Notes under the pieces: model-generated
Seen by the model: only the letters and a program-made list of their open reading frames with translations
Database searches by the model: none
What the model was told of the DNA's origin: nothing
NCBI GenBank assembly: GCA_016714465.1
Contig: JADKDT010000012.1
Location: forward strand, 1-64,000
Source: Candidatus Brachythrix odensensis
GTDB taxonomy: Bacteria > Chloroflexota > Anaerolineae > J036 > Brachytrichaceae
DNA length: 64,000 bases
Direction: 5' to 3'
Program-made: the position numbers and the translations under genes
In this document: piece after piece, positions 1 through 9,250 of the stretch
Layout: every line of letters starts with the position of its first letter
Numbering within the stretch: the first letter of the stretch is position 1

Positions 1-862
1 AACGCGGCCACCATCGCCGCGCCGATCGCTGTGGCCCGGCCCGGGCGAAGGCCAGCAGCCCTGGGCCCGCGCCGCTCAGCGAGACCGCGATCGCGCCGGC
101 GTCCAACGCTGCCAGCCGGGCCGCGGCCGCGCCCGGGATGCGCGGCACCCGGTAGGGCTCATGGATCCGGTCGCCCATCGCCCGGGCCAGCAGCGCGTCG
201 TCGTGGTTGCGCAGGGCCTCGATCACCAGCATCGCCCGCCCGATGTTGTAGATCGCGTCGGCACGGGTATACATCTTCGGTAATGCGGCTCGGGCCTCGC
301 TGGTCGAGAAGGCGAAATCGGGCACGCACACCGCCACCCGCATCGGCGCGATCGGCAGGCGGTCGGTCAGCACCTCGCCGTCCTGGTTCGTCACCACGAT
401 CAGCCCGCCCAGCAGGGCCGGGGCGACGTTGTCACCGTGGCCTTCGATCTCCACCGCCCGGGCCAGGATCGACGCCTGGGCGTCTTCGAGATCGAATGCA
501 TCCGCCGCCCAACCGTGGGCCAGGAGCAGTCCGCCCAGAATCGCGGTCGAGGATGAGCCCAGCCCGCTCCCGCACGGCACCCGGTTGCGGCAGGCGAGGG
601 CATAGCCGCGGCCGGGGCCGGGCAACAGATCCGCCCGCCCCAGTCGGGCCCACTCGCCGGCCAGCGTCTCGGCCACGATGTTGCTCGCGTCCAACGGAAT
701 GACGCCCGCGCCTTCGCCCTCCACCGTGACCGTGATGCCATCCCCGGGCGCGGCGCTGAGCGTGAAGTCGTTCCACAAATCGAGGGCGATGCCCATGCAG
801 TCGAAGCCCGGCCCGAGGTTGGCCGAGGTCGCGGGCACGCGCGCGCGCAGGCTGCGGCTCAT
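1..862 (-). CDS. thrB: Homoserine kinase (partial, cut by left edge)
   Basis: GHMP-family kinase that phosphorylates L-homoserine with ATP, the step before threonine synthase. The N-terminus has the family signature RVPATSANLGPGFD near residues 8-21, and the ATP-binding loop PCGSGLGSSSTA lies near residues 96-107. SLSGAGPGLLAF near residue 255 is the conserved C-terminal glycine motif. The start ATG at 862 overlaps the thrC stop in an ATGA, so the two genes are translationally coupled with thrC upstream. In the last 30 bases the family-like continuation (AIGAAMVAA) lies in a different frame from the rest, so a one-base loss near positions 29-35 is likely. The extreme C-terminus lies outside the window. 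Confidence 0.9.
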   Translation of the reverse strand, partial: MSRSLRARVPATSANLGPGFDCMGIALDLWNDFTLSAAPGDGITVTVEGEGAGVIPLDASNIVAETLAGEWARLGRADLLPGPGRGYALACRNRVPCGSGLGSSSTAILGGLLLAHGWAADAFDLEDAQASILARAVEIEGHGDNVAPALLGGLIVVTNQDGEVLTDRLPIAPMRVAVCVPDFAFSTSEARAALPKMYTRADAIYNIGRAMLVIEALRNHDDALLARAMGDRIHEPYRVPRIPGAAAARLAALDAGAIAVSLSGAGPGLLAFARAGPQRSARRWWPR

Positions 863-1953
863 GAAAGCGAGAGCAGCCCCAGCAGCGCGTCGATGCGCGG
901 CTCAATTGTGACCGGCTCGGCCGCGCCCTTGATGGCCGTGTCGGGGTCCTTGAGCCCGTGCCCGGTCAGGACCGCCACAACGCGTTGCCCGTCCAGATCG
1001 AGCCAGCCCTCGCGCACGCCCTTGGCCATCCCGGCCAGGCCGGCCGCCGAAGAGGGCTCGCAGAACACGCCCTCCAGCCGGGCGACCTGCCGATATGCGG
1101 CCAGGATCTCGGCGTCGCTGACGGCGGTGATCTCGCCGTCGGATTCGTCCAGGGCCAGCAGGGCTTCGTTCCAGCGGGCCGGGTTGCCGATCCGAATCGC
1201 GGTCGCGATCGTCTCGGGCTTCTCGATGACCCGGCCGTGGACGATCGGCGCGCTGCCGGCCGCCTGAGCGCCCAGCACCCGCGGGCGCGTGCTCGTGATG
1301 CCGTCGTTGAAATACTCGGTAAAGCCCAGCCAGTAGGCGGTGATGTTGCCCGCGTTCCCCACGGGCAGGGCCAGCCAATCCGGCGCCGCGCCCAGCGCGT
1401 CCACGACCTCGAAAGCCGCGGTCTTCTGCCCCTGCAGCCGGGCCGGGTTGATCGAGTTGACCAGCGCGATGGGCGCGCGCTCGGCGGCTTCGCGGACCAT
1501 CCGCAGCCCGTCGTCGAAGTTGCCGTTGATGGCGATGACTTGCGCGCCGTAGCTCAGCGCGCCAGCCAGCTTGCCGGCCGCGATCTTGCCGTCCGGGACC
1601 AGCACAACGCACTGAAGTCCTGCACGGGCGGCGTAGGCGGCGGCCGAGGCGGCCGTGTTGCCGGTGCTGGCGCAGATCACCGCCTTCGCCCCGTCGGCGA
1701 CGGCCTGGGTGATCGCCGCCGTCATCCCGCGGTCCTTGAACGAGCCCGTCGGGTTGCTGGCCTCGAACTTGAGGAAGAGCTCGAACTCGGCTTTGCCCTG
1801 GCCCAGCGCGCGGGCGAGGGCCGGGGCGGGGATGAGCGGGGTGTTGCCCTCGAGCAGGGTGACCGGCGCGACGGACTGGGTGATCTGGACGCGGTCGCGG
1901 TAGTGGGTGATGACGCCCGGCCAGGCGGCCGTTGCGGTGAGCGGGGATGGCAT
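859..1953 (-). CDS. thrC: Threonine synthase
   Basis: PLP-dependent fold-type II enzyme that converts O-phospho-L-homoserine to L-threonine. The N-terminus (AAWPGVITHYRDR) is typical of the short threonine synthases. The PLP lysine sits in NPTGSFKDRG near residue 73, the phosphate-binding stretch is STGNTAASAAAYA, and the C-terminus has LTGHGLKDP. It runs straight into thrB through a 4-base overlap. I prefer the ATG at 1953 (364 aa); a GTG at 1977 would add eight residues with no family resemblance. Neither start has a strong Shine-Dalgarno. Together with thrB it is a two-gene threonine operon. Confidence 0.93.
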   Translation of the reverse strand: MPSPLTATAAWPGVITHYRDRVQITQSVAPVTLLEGNTPLIPAPALARALGQGKAEFELFLKFEASNPTGSFKDRGMTAAITQAVADGAKAVICASTGNTAASAAAYAARAGLQCVVLVPDGKIAAGKLAGALSYGAQVIAINGNFDDGLRMVREAAERAPIALVNSINPARLQGQKTAAFEVVDALGAAPDWLALPVGNAGNITAYWLGFTEYFNDGITSTRPRVLGAQAAGSAPIVHGRVIEKPETIATAIRIGNPARWNEALLALDESDGEITAVSDAEILAAYRQVARLEGVFCEPSSAAGLAGMAKGVREGWLDLDGQRVVAVLTGHGLKDPDTAIKGAAEPVTIEPRIDALLGLLSLS

Positions 1954-2059
1954 TCCGGTGATTTTACGTGACGCCACGGCAATGGGGGTGATGGAGGGTG
2001 CCCCGCACCCCGCAAGGGCGCCGGCCGGCGAGGCTACCAGAACGATCAGTATCAGTATT

Positions 2060-2090
2060 CACCACAAAACGCAAAGGCACAAAGGTAAAG
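2060..2090. repeat. Degenerate CACAAAGG repeat arm
   Basis: The stretch CACCACAAAACGCAAAGGCA is a single arm related to the complete inverted repeat at 60824-60893 (CACCACAAAGGCACAAAGG). It lies in the gap between thrC and the end of the exonuclease gene. I see no gene in 1978-2171. Confidence 0.55.
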
Positions 2091-2171
2091 AAATCTGCCC
2101 TTGGTGCGTGCTGTGCTTTGCCGCCCTTTGGGCCGGGACCCCAAGAGTGAAACGCAATCAGTTGACGAACC

Positions 2172-2945
2172 CTACGTCTTCAACACCAGACTCACCGGGC
2201 AGTGATCCGAGCCCATCACCTCATCATGAATGTCCGCATCGACCACGTTGTCCAGAAGATCGGGGGTGATGAGGAAATAGTCCAACCGCCAGCCGATGCC
2301 CTTGGCCCGCGCCCCGGTGCGCTGATCCCACCACGAGTACTTCACCGCGTCCGGGCGCTTGTGTCGAAAGGTGTCAATCAGCCCGGCCCGGAAGAACTCG
2401 CCCATGGCCTCGCGCTCCTCGGGTAGAAAGCCCGAGGTCTTGGCGTTCTCCTTGGGCCGGGCGAGGTCGATCTCGGCGAAAGAGGTGTTGACGTCACCGC
2501 AGGCGATCACCGATCGTCCCTGTTGGCGATAGCCGTCGACGACCTCGAGGAAACGGGTGTAGAAGGCCAGCTTGTGCTGGACCCACTCCGGCCCGCGCCC
2601 GCCGTTGGGGAAATAGATGTTGAAGAAGACAAACGGATCGAACTCGGTGATCAGGGTCCGGCCCTCGTGATCGAAGCGCGGGTCGCCCAGCCCGACCACG
2701 GTCTTGCGCACCGGCAGGCGGGTGTAGGTCCCGACCCCGCTGTAGCCCTTCTTCTCGGCCGAGGCGAAGGCGCTGGTGTAGCCGGCCGGCAGGCGCAAGC
2801 GCTCGGAGAGCTGGTCCGGGCTGGCCTTGGTTTCCTGGACGGCGAGGATGTCGGTGCCGCTGGCCGCAAGCCAGTCGAGAAAGCCCTTCTTCTCCGCGGC
2901 CCGAATGCCATTGACGTTCCACGAGATGAGTTTGAGGGTGGACAT
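2172..2945 (-). CDS. xth: Exodeoxyribonuclease III (AP endonuclease)
   Basis: ExoIII/APE1-type Mg-dependent nuclease of base-excision repair, 257 aa, the usual length. Visible active-site motifs are SWNVNGIRA (Asn), AVQETKA (Glu), YFPNGG, the GDVNTS Asp/Asn pair, GWRLDYFL and the terminal SDHCPVSL carrying the catalytic His. The open frame extends upstream to 3890, but that extension is antisense to the next gene; the family start is MSTLKLISWN at ATG 2945. The neighbouring divergent gene is a DNA glycosylase whose abasic product this enzyme would cut, so the pair forms a repair unit. Confidence 0.95.
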   Translation of the reverse strand: MSTLKLISWNVNGIRAAEKKGFLDWLAASGTDILAVQETKASPDQLSERLRLPAGYTSAFASAEKKGYSGVGTYTRLPVRKTVVGLGDPRFDHEGRTLITEFDPFVFFNIYFPNGGRGPEWVQHKLAFYTRFLEVVDGYRQQGRSVIACGDVNTSFAEIDLARPKENAKTSGFLPEEREAMGEFFRAGLIDTFRHKRPDAVKYSWWDQRTGARAKGIGWRLDYFLITPDLLDNVVDADIHDEVMGSDHCPVSLVLKT

Positions 2946-2952
2946 AGAGGGC

Positions 2953-2987
2953 GATTGTATGACGGGGCGGAGCGCCGCCATACAATC
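2953..2987. promoter_or_regulatory. Palindrome in divergent repair promoter region
   Basis: Only 48 bp separate the starts of xth (2945, minus) and the glycosylase (2994, plus). This gap holds an inverted repeat with arms GATTGTATG (2953-2961) and CATACAATC (2979-2987) around a GC-rich centre. A shared operator or paired -10-like elements are possible. The role is inferred from position only. Confidence 0.4.
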
Positions 2988-2993
2988 ACCCCA

Positions 2994-3617
2994 GTGAATG
3001 CGCTTACGACCACGAGCCTCGCCCGCGCGGCGCGCGCCCTGGCCCGCCGCGACGCCGACCTGGCCCGAGTGATCGCGCTGCATGGGGTTCCCCCGTTGTG
3101 GGCGCGCGAGCCGGGTTTCGCTTCGCTGATCCTCATCATCCTCGAGCAGCAGGTCTCGCTGGCTTCCGCGAAGGCGGCGTTCACCCGCCTGGCTCAGGCC
3201 TGTGGCACCGTCACCCCGGCCGCCGTGCTGCAGTTTGACGACGCGGCGCTCAAGCAGATTGGCTTCAGCCGACAGAAGGCCGGCTACGCCCGGGGGCTCG
3301 CCCAACGTATTTTGGACGGCACCTTCGACCCGGCTGCCCTGGAGCGGATGAGCGACGCGCGGGCGCGGGCGGCCCTCATCGACCTCAAAGGCGTCGGGGC
3401 CTGGACCGCCGACATCTACCTGCTCATGGCTCTGCGCCGGCCGGACGTGTGGCCGCATGGCGACCTTGCTTTGGTCAAAGCCGCCGGGCGGGTCAAGCGC
3501 TTGCACCCGCGCCCGACACCGGAAGCCTGGGAAGCCCTGGCCGAGCCCTGGCGCCCGTATCGATCGGTCGCAGCCAGAGTACTGTGGACCGAATACCTCG
3601 GGGGCAAAGTCACTTGA
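2994..3617 (+). CDS. DNA-3-methyladenine glycosylase, HhH-GPD family
   Basis: AlkA-like base-excision glycosylase of 207 aa. It shows LILIILEQQVSLASA in the first helices, the helix-hairpin-helix LKGVGAWTADIYLL near residues 125-138, and the downstream PHGDLAL motif carrying the catalytic Asp of the HhH-GPD fold. It lacks the AlkA N-terminal domain, so it resembles the short glycosylases. Start chosen: GTG at 2994 (VNALTTTSL), because sequence upstream is antisense to xth. It would excise alkylated bases, with xth processing the AP site. Confidence 0.88.
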   Translation: MNALTTTSLARAARALARRDADLARVIALHGVPPLWAREPGFASLILIILEQQVSLASAKAAFTRLAQACGTVTPAAVLQFDDAALKQIGFSRQKAGYARGLAQRILDGTFDPAALERMSDARARAALIDLKGVGAWTADIYLLMALRRPDVWPHGDLALVKAAGRVKRLHPRPTPEAWEALAEPWRPYRSVAARVLWTEYLGGKVT

Positions 3618-3660
3618 CCGTCGACGGCATCGATGCGATCTCGCATCAGAAACAGCTGCC

Positions 3661-3700
3661 CAATCTGCGCGAATCTGCGTTAATCTGTGGACAAAATCTT
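3661..3700. repeat. Dispersed AATCTGCG repeat
   Basis: Contains AATCTGCGCGAATCTGCG followed by TTAATCTGTGGACAAAATCT. The same motif recurs at 13264-13290 and, inverted, at 13333-13370; a degraded version is near 55604. It is noncoding, lies between the glycosylase and MOSC genes, and includes a CTGTGGA stretch that resembles half a DnaA box. Confidence 0.7.
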
Positions 3701-3740
3701 CCGTGATCGATAATCGACACGCCCGCCGCCTACACACTTT

Positions 3741-4541
3741 ATGCGTATCAGCTCCCTCCATCACTACCCCGTCAAGTCCATGCGCGGCATCGCGCTGAGC
3801 GAAGCCGCCTTTGGCGTGCGCGGCATTGCCCACGACCGCGAGTTCCTGGTCGTCGACGCCGCCGATGTCTTCATCACCCAGCGCGGGCACGCCCGCATGG
3901 CGCTGTTCGCGGCCGAGGTCGCGGGCGGGACGCTCACTCTGCGGGGGCCCGAGCGCGCGCCGCTGTCGCTCCCGGTTGTCCAGGACGGGGCGCGCCGGCC
4001 GGTGCAGATCTGGCGCGACACGGTCATGGCCGTCGACCAGGGTGACGCGGCGGCGGCCTGGCTCAGCGCAGGGCTCGAGATGCCGGTCCGGCTGGTGCGG
4101 ATGGCCGATGACTTTGCCCGGACCCTCGATCCCGTATACGCCAAACGCCCGACCGATCAGACCGGTTTCGCCGACGGGTATCCGGCCCTGGTGGTCTCGG
4201 AGGCGTCACTTGACGCGCTGAACGCGCGCCTGATCGCGCGCGCGAGTGCGCCGTTGCCGATGAACCGCTTCCGCCCGAACATCGTGGTCGGGGGCGCGGC
4301 GCCCTTCGCCGAGGATGGCTGGAAGCGCATTCGCATCGGCGGAATGATCTTCGATCTGGTCAAACCCTGCGCCCGCTGCGAGGTCACCACCACCGATCAG
4401 GACACGGCCGAGAAGGGCCTCGAGCCGCTGGCGACCCTGGCTACCTTTCGCAAGGTCAACGGTAAGGTGATGTTCGGGATGAACGCCATCCACGCCGGGC
4501 CGGGGGTCGTGCGGGTGGGGGACGAGGTGGTGGTCGCATAG
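3741..4541 (+). CDS. MOSC domain protein (YcbX/mARC-like)
   Basis: A 266-aa protein with an N-terminal MOSC beta-barrel (MRISSLHHYPVKSMRGI) and a C-terminal MOSC domain. The KPCARC motif near residue 213 carries the conserved cysteine that binds molybdenum cofactor in this family, and NRFRPNIVV and FGMNAIHAGPGVVRVGDEV are also typical. By family it would act in reduction of N-hydroxylated compounds or in molybdenum-sulfur chemistry. The substrate is unknown. It is monocistronic, ending in a large hairpin. Confidence 0.85.
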   Translation: MRISSLHHYPVKSMRGIALSEAAFGVRGIAHDREFLVVDAADVFITQRGHARMALFAAEVAGGTLTLRGPERAPLSLPVVQDGARRPVQIWRDTVMAVDQGDAAAAWLSAGLEMPVRLVRMADDFARTLDPVYAKRPTDQTGFADGYPALVVSEASLDALNARLIARASAPLPMNRFRPNIVVGGAAPFAEDGWKRIRIGGMIFDLVKPCARCEVTTTDQDTAEKGLEPLATLATFRKVNGKVMFGMNAIHAGPGVVRVGDEVVVA

Positions 4542-4543
4542 GC

Positions 4544-4642
4544 GCTGGGAGCGCGGGCATCTTGCCCGCGCGGTCGCGGCTGAGCGCTGCTTCGATCGGT
4601 GTTCCCCATGGATCGCGCGGGCAAGATGCCCGCGCTCCCAGC
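4544..4642. repeat. Long hairpin with 29-bp perfect arms
   Basis: Arms at 4544-4572 and 4614-4642 are exact reverse complements; each contains GGGAGCGCGGGCATCTTGCC and is itself partly palindromic. The loop is about 41 bases. It sits between the convergent ends of the MOSC gene and the hydrolase, so it could terminate both; it also looks like a non-autonomous repeat unit. Confidence 0.8.
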
Positions 4643-4650
4643 CCGCCCGA

Positions 4651-5389
4651 TCACGCGGTTCGCAAAAACAACTGAATCGCATCCAGAAAGATCGCCATGC
4701 GGTGGCGGTGGATACCATGCCCGGCCCCGGGCACGATGCACAATTGCGCGTTGGGCAGCCAGCGGTAGAGATTGAGCGTTTCCCGCGAGCGGGACGATCG
4801 GGTCGCGGTCGCCGCCCATCACCAGGGCCGGCATCGTTAACGCGCGCAGCTCATCCGGGCCGAGGTCCGGCCGGACTGCGTCCTCGGCCGCCCACCAGCC
4901 CAGCATGCGCTCGGGCGGCAGGCGGTGGACCTTGAGCAGGAAGTGCCACCACAGGCCCTCCTCGCGGCGCTGGCGCTCGGCGTCCCAGAAGTTCGTCTCG
5001 CGCCGGATCGTGTCGCGCGAGACGTTGTTGCTGATCAGGGTTAGCGAGCGGGCACGCCCGGGATGGCGCAGCGCGAAGTACAACGCCACCGAGGCGCCCG
5101 CCGAGAAGCCGGCCACGTGGGCCTGGGCCAGGCCGAGCGCGTCCAGAAGCGCGGCGACGTCGTCGGCCATCTGGCGGGTGTCCAGCCCGTCCAACGTATT
5201 GCTGCTTTGCCCATGCCCGCGCAAATCCAGGCCGACGACGAAGTGGCGCTCGGCCAGGGCCGGCAGGGGCTTCTTCCAGCAGGCCTCGAAGGTTTCCATC
5301 GCGCCGTGCAGCAGCACCAGGGGCGGGTGGGCCGGATCGCCGGACGTCTCGTAGCGCAGGGCGGCGGTAGGCGTGGTGAGGATCGGCAT
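4651..5389 (-). CDS. Alpha/beta hydrolase, frameshifted
   Basis: Alpha/beta-hydrolase-fold enzyme of about 245 aa once repaired. Oxyanion region PLVLLHGAM, nucleophile elbow GFSAGAS, and acid residue in GGDRDPIVPL are in the first frame. The rest of the protein (LYRWLPNAQLCIVPGAGHG, with the catalytic His) is in another frame. Removing one G from the GGG at about 4782-4784 restores a single ORF ending at TGA 4651-4653. Start chosen: ATG 5389 (MPILTTPTAALRYE). As read, the frame runs on antisense to the MOSC gene. Substrate unknown. Confidence 0.82.
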
Positions 5390-5408
5390 AGCGGAGGCGG
5401 ACCGCGAT

Positions 5409-5509
5409 AGGCCGGAGGCCTTTGTTGCATCAGCCGGCACGTTCTACGTGCCGGCGTGGCGCGCCGGCGCCTCGAAGGCGCCGGCTGATACAACGAAGGC
5501 CTTCGGCCT
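5409..5509. repeat. Nested inverted repeat (about 100 bp)
   Basis: The outer arms 5409-5438 and 5480-5509 match at 27 of 30 positions (AGGCCGGAGGCCTTTGTTGC against its complement). Inside is a second hairpin, GCCGGCACGTTCTACGTGCC, and a third around GGCGCC. No coding sequence is seen. The structure resembles a miniature palindromic element between two transcription units. Confidence 0.65.
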
Positions 5510-5748
5510 CGCTTCGCGGAGCAGCGCAGGGGCTCGAGGCGTCAATGCCGGGAAAAATCGTCGCCGCACTCGCTCCGCGGTCTGCCGTTAGCAATGTGTA
5601 GTATGATCGGCGACTTCTTGGGGAAGGAACCACTTCCTCGCGTGCGCCTCCGGCACTGCGCGTTGGTCCTGAAATGACCCCGCGCTCTGCGCCAGCCGTC
5701 CCGGATGTTCATCGCTATCGCATTCGGCTGGTCACATCACGGAGATAC

Positions 5749-7035
5749 ATGCAATTCACGGATTTCAAGCTGCATCCGCAGCTCACTCGCGCTATCACGC
5801 GGGCGGGCTACGAGGCGCCCACCCCCATTCAGATCAAGGCCATTCCAGTCGCGCTGGAAGGCAAGGATCTCATCGGCACGGCTCAGACCGGCACCGGCAA
5901 GACGGCGGCCTTCACCCTGCCCATCCTCAATCACCTGCTCAAGGATCCGAGCAAGCTCGGCCGGACCCGCGCGGTGATCGTCACCCCGACCCGCGAACTG
6001 GCTGAGCAGATCAACGTCACCATTCGCGAGTTTGCCCAGGGCACCGGCATCCGCTCCGCCACCATTTATGGCGGCGTGGGCATGGGCCTGCAAATGCGCG
6101 CGCTGCGCGAGGGCGTCGAGATTCTGGTGGTCTGCCCGGGCCGGCTGCTCGACCATATCGGCCAGGGCAATGCCGCGCTCAAGGGCGTCGAGATCCTCGT
6201 CCTCGACGAGGCCGACCGGATGTTCGACATGGGCTTCCTGCCCTCGGTGACGAGCATCATCGCCCAGCTGCCCAAGGATCGCCAGACCCTGCTGTTCTCG
6301 GCAACGTTCGCGCCCGAGCTGCAGAAGCTTACCGGGCAGATCATGCGCCGGCCCGAGCGGGTCGATGCCGGGATGGGGATGCTCAAGACCATCGCCCACG
6401 CCCTGTATCCGGTCCCCCAGCACCTCAAGACCAACCTGCTGGTCGATATGGTCAAGGCCAAGAACCCCTACTCGGTGCTGGTCTTTACCCGGACCAAGCA
6501 TCGGGCCAACCGGGTCTTCGAGCAGCTCGAGAAGGCCGGCTTCCCGACCGGCGTGCTGCACTCGAACAAGTCGCAGAATCAGCGCCAGCAGGCGCTCGAC
6601 CTGTTCCGCAAGGGCAAGCTGCAGATCCTGGTCGCCACCGACATCGCCGCCCGCGGCCTGGATATCGAGAACGTCACCCACGTCGTCAACTACGACATTC
6701 CGGACACGCCCGAGACCTACCTGCACCGCATTGGCCGGACCGGCCGCGCGGAGAAGGAAGGCGATGCGATGACATTCATCTCGCCCGAGGACGGCGCGAT
6801 GGTGCGCGACATCGAGCGCGCCCTCAAGGCCCCGATCGAGCGGGTCATCATCGAGGGCTTTGACTACAAGGCGATGGGTTCGGCCCACTCGCATCAGTCG
6901 CCGTCGTTCAATCGGCCGGCTGGCCCAACCCAGCCCGCCCAACGCTCCGGCCCGTCCGGGCGGCCCGCCTTCGGGCGGAATGGCCCGCCGACCTTCGGGC
7001 GCGGGCGCCTGCAAGACCGCCGCGGCGTGCGATAG
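5749..7035 (+). CDS. DEAD-box RNA helicase, RhlE-like
   Basis: ATP-dependent RNA helicase of 428 aa. It has a Q motif (YEAPTPIQ), motif I AQTGTGKT, motif Ia PTRELAEQ, motif II LVLDEADRMFDMGF, motif III SATFAPEL, and the second RecA domain with VATDIAARGLDIENV (V) and HRIGRTGRAEKEG (VI). The C-terminal 60 residues are a Gly/Pro/Arg-rich tail likely to bind RNA. Start chosen: ATG 5749, preceded by CACGGAGAT; the frame is open further upstream but without family similarity. It probably remodels structured RNA. Confidence 0.94.
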   Translation: MQFTDFKLHPQLTRAITRAGYEAPTPIQIKAIPVALEGKDLIGTAQTGTGKTAAFTLPILNHLLKDPSKLGRTRAVIVTPTRELAEQINVTIREFAQGTGIRSATIYGGVGMGLQMRALREGVEILVVCPGRLLDHIGQGNAALKGVEILVLDEADRMFDMGFLPSVTSIIAQLPKDRQTLLFSATFAPELQKLTGQIMRRPERVDAGMGMLKTIAHALYPVPQHLKTNLLVDMVKAKNPYSVLVFTRTKHRANRVFEQLEKAGFPTGVLHSNKSQNQRQQALDLFRKGKLQILVATDIAARGLDIENVTHVVNYDIPDTPETYLHRIGRTGRAEKEGDAMTFISPEDGAMVRDIERALKAPIERVIIEGFDYKAMGSAHSHQSPSFNRPAGPTQPAQRSGPSGRPAFGRNGPPTFGRGRLQDRRGVR

Positions 7036-7037
7036 AA

Positions 7038-7084
7038 ATTCTGGCCGACAGCCGGGCGCGAAGCGCCCGGCTGTCGGCCAGAAT
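7038..7084. terminator. Hairpin terminator, variable-arm family
   Basis: Perfect 22-bp arms (7038-7059 and 7063-7084, ATTCTGGCCGACAGCCGGGC then GC) with a GAA loop, starting two bases after the helicase stop. There is no T tract. It belongs to the family of perfect short-loop hairpins seen at most gene ends in this window. Confidence 0.75.
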
Positions 7085-7106
7085 CAACTAGAATCGCGGT
7101 CAGACC

Positions 7107-7544
7107 ATGCCGCGCAACGCAACGATCCTCAAACTTTTCGACGTCGCGTTCTGGATTCTGCTGTCCGGCGCAATGCTGAGCGGCGCCGGTTTCGGCTTGA
7201 CGCTCGCAGACAAGGGCAGCCGCCTCACCCCGCCGTTATTCATCGCCCTGGTCGCCTTTGCTGCCCTGGTCGTCGTCGTGCGCTTGCTCGAAGGTGTCGC
7301 GCGCCGGCGCATGCTCTCCCGCGCCTTCGCTGCCTGGCAGGCCAACTCCGCTCTGGGCCCCACGGTCTCGGGCGAACTCCTGGCCGAACTTGCCGAGCTC
7401 GACCCCGGTCAGACTTGGCACGCCCGTCAGTGGCTGCTTGACAAGGGCGAGCGCGAGGGCGTCCGCCCGGAGATCAGTCCTCAGGTCGCAGCGACGGCGC
7501 GCCTCGACGCCAACCTCTGGGGGTTTCGCTTCCCGCGCCCCTGA
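7107..7544 (+). CDS. Hypothetical membrane protein
   Basis: A 145-aa protein not recognised by family. Two hydrophobic helices (about residues 12-32 and 42-62) are followed by a soluble Ala/Leu-rich region with GELLAELAELDPGQTWHARQWL. Probably an inner-membrane protein with a cytoplasmic tail. It lies alone between two hairpins, downstream of the helicase, and begins with ATG 7107. Coding likelihood is supported by codon bias and by the hairpins that bracket it. Confidence 0.65.
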   Translation: MPRNATILKLFDVAFWILLSGAMLSGAGFGLTLADKGSRLTPPLFIALVAFAALVVVVRLLEGVARRRMLSRAFAAWQANSALGPTVSGELLAELAELDPGQTWHARQWLLDKGEREGVRPEISPQVAATARLDANLWGFRFPRP

Positions 7545-7553
7545 GTAATTCCT

Positions 7554-7594
7554 GGAATCGATATCCCCCGGCGGAGCAGGGGGATATCGATTCC
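7554..7594. terminator. Hairpin terminator, GATATCCCCC type
   Basis: Perfect 16-bp arms GGAATCGATATCCCCC (7554-7569) and their complement at 7579-7594, beginning 10 bases after the preceding stop. It shares the inner GATATCCCC with copies at 11510, 15456 and 21293 while its outer arm differs. Confidence 0.75.
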
Positions 7595-7621
7595 GGTATT
7601 CTGGCGCTATGATCGCCTCCT

Positions 7622-9200
7622 ATGCCGCCCGCGCGCGATCCCCTGTGGCGCCCCGCCCTCATCGTCTTTGTCAGCAACATCTGCATCATGGTCATCGAGT
7701 TGGTGGCCAGCCGCCTGCTCGCGCCGGTGATCGGTGTGTCGCTCTACACCTGGACGAGCATCATCGGGGTGATGCTGGCCGGGATCAGCCTGGGCAATTT
7801 CATCGGCGGAAAACTGGCCGATCGCTTTGCCTCGCGCCGCCTGCTGGGCCTGGAGTTCGGCCTGGCCGGGTTGGGCAGCCTCGGCGTGCTGGCCGCCATG
7901 CAGGCCTTTGGCAATGACGGGCTGACGTTCGCCGCCACGATTCCGCTTTTTGCCCGGATGGCGCTCTTCATCGCGGCCATCTTCGGCCTGCCGAGCATCA
8001 TGCTCGGGCTGATTTCGCCCCTGGTCATCAAACTCAGCCTGCTCGAGATGGCCGGCGCAGGCGCAAAAATCGGCCGGATCTATGCCGCCTCGGCCCTGGG
8101 CAGCATCGTCGGCACCTTTGCGACTGGCTTCTGGCTGGTCTCCGCCATCGGCACACGCCCGATTCTGCTCGGCGCGGGCGCGCTGCTGATCGGGATGGGG
8201 GCCCTGTTTGGGCGCTGGTTCCGGCGCGACCTGCTCAACGCCGCGCTCGCGGCCGGTCTGGCGCTTGCGGCCGTGTTTGCGATCCCCGCCGGGTGGGTGG
8301 CCAGCACCTGCTTCTACGAGACCGACTACTTCTGCATCAAGGTCCGCGATGAGGACCTGGACGGCAAGACCTGGCGCGTGCTGGTCCTCGACCGCCTCGT
8401 CCACAGCTATACCGCCCTGGGCGATCCGACCCAGCTGCGCTATGCCTACGAGCGGGTGGGGGCGGAGGTGAGCGAATTTCTGCAGGACCGCGACGGCGCA
8501 CAACGTGTGTTCTTTATCGGTGGCGGGGGCTACACCCCTGCCCAAGTTCATCGAGCACCGCTTCCCGGAGGCCCTCATCGACGTGGCCGAGATCGACCCG
8601 ATGGTGACCGAGACCGCCTATCGCCACCTTGAGCTTGTCCGGCCCGGCGGGGCCATCTCAAAGACCAACATCACCGCCTACAGCCAGGACGCCCGGCTGT
8701 TTCTGGTCAACCGGGCCGCCCAGGGGGCCGCCCAGCCCGGCGCGCCGCGCTACAACTTTGTGCTGGGTGACGCCTTCAATGATTTTTCGGTCCCCTATCA
8801 CCTGACCACCCGCGAGTTCAACCAGCTCGTCCGCGCCCAGCTCGCCGATGACGGGATCTACATGTTGAACCTCATCGACGGCAATGACCTGCCCTTTGTC
8901 ACGGCCTTTATCCGCACCCTGCGCCAGACGTTTCAATATGTCTACTTTGTGCCAACCGGCGGCTTCTGGAAAGACATGACCCGCAACACCTTCGTGCTGC
9001 TCGCGTCACCCAGGCCGATCGATATGGCCCGCTTGAGCAGCTTCGATGGCGGAGATGGGGCCAACAACGTGCGGGACTGGCTTGTCTCCGGTGTTGACTT
9101 CGAGGCCTTTATCAACGATGGCCCGAAATTTCTGCTGACTGACGATTACGTCCCGACCGACAACCTGCTCGCGCCCATGTTCGAAGCGTCGGCAAAATAG
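7622..9200 (+). CDS. Membrane-fused spermidine synthase-like protein, frameshifted
   Basis: About 525 aa once repaired. Residues 1-220 form about seven transmembrane helices (MFS-like half; SRLLAPVIGVSLYTWTSIIG), as in fused SpeE proteins. The C-terminal half is a Rossmann methyltransferase/aminopropyltransferase domain with VFFIGGGGYT (SAM site), IDVAEIDPMV, DARLFL and YNFVLGDAFNDFSVP. The frame breaks within CCCC at about 8535-8538; removing one C joins GGGGYT directly to LPKFIEHRFP. By family it would transfer an aminopropyl or methyl group at the membrane; the true substrate of fused forms is not established. Confidence 0.85.
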
Positions 9201-9204
9201 GGAA

Positions 9205-9248
9205 AACGGGATGGGGCGAGCTTGCTCGCCCCATCCCGTTCTTTTTTT
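9205..9248. terminator. Intrinsic terminator between convergent genes
   Basis: Arms AACGGGATGGGGCGAGC (9205-9221) and complement (9224-9240), TT loop, followed by seven Ts. A run of As on the left gives a shorter T run for the minus strand, so it can stop transcription from both sides. Confidence 0.88.
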
Positions 9249-9250
9249 CG

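Noticed and set aside
2946..3890. N-terminal extension of the exonuclease III frame (572 aa)
   Set aside because: The extra 315 codons are antisense to the AlkA-like gene and show no family similarity; the ExoIII family starts at MSTLKLISWN.
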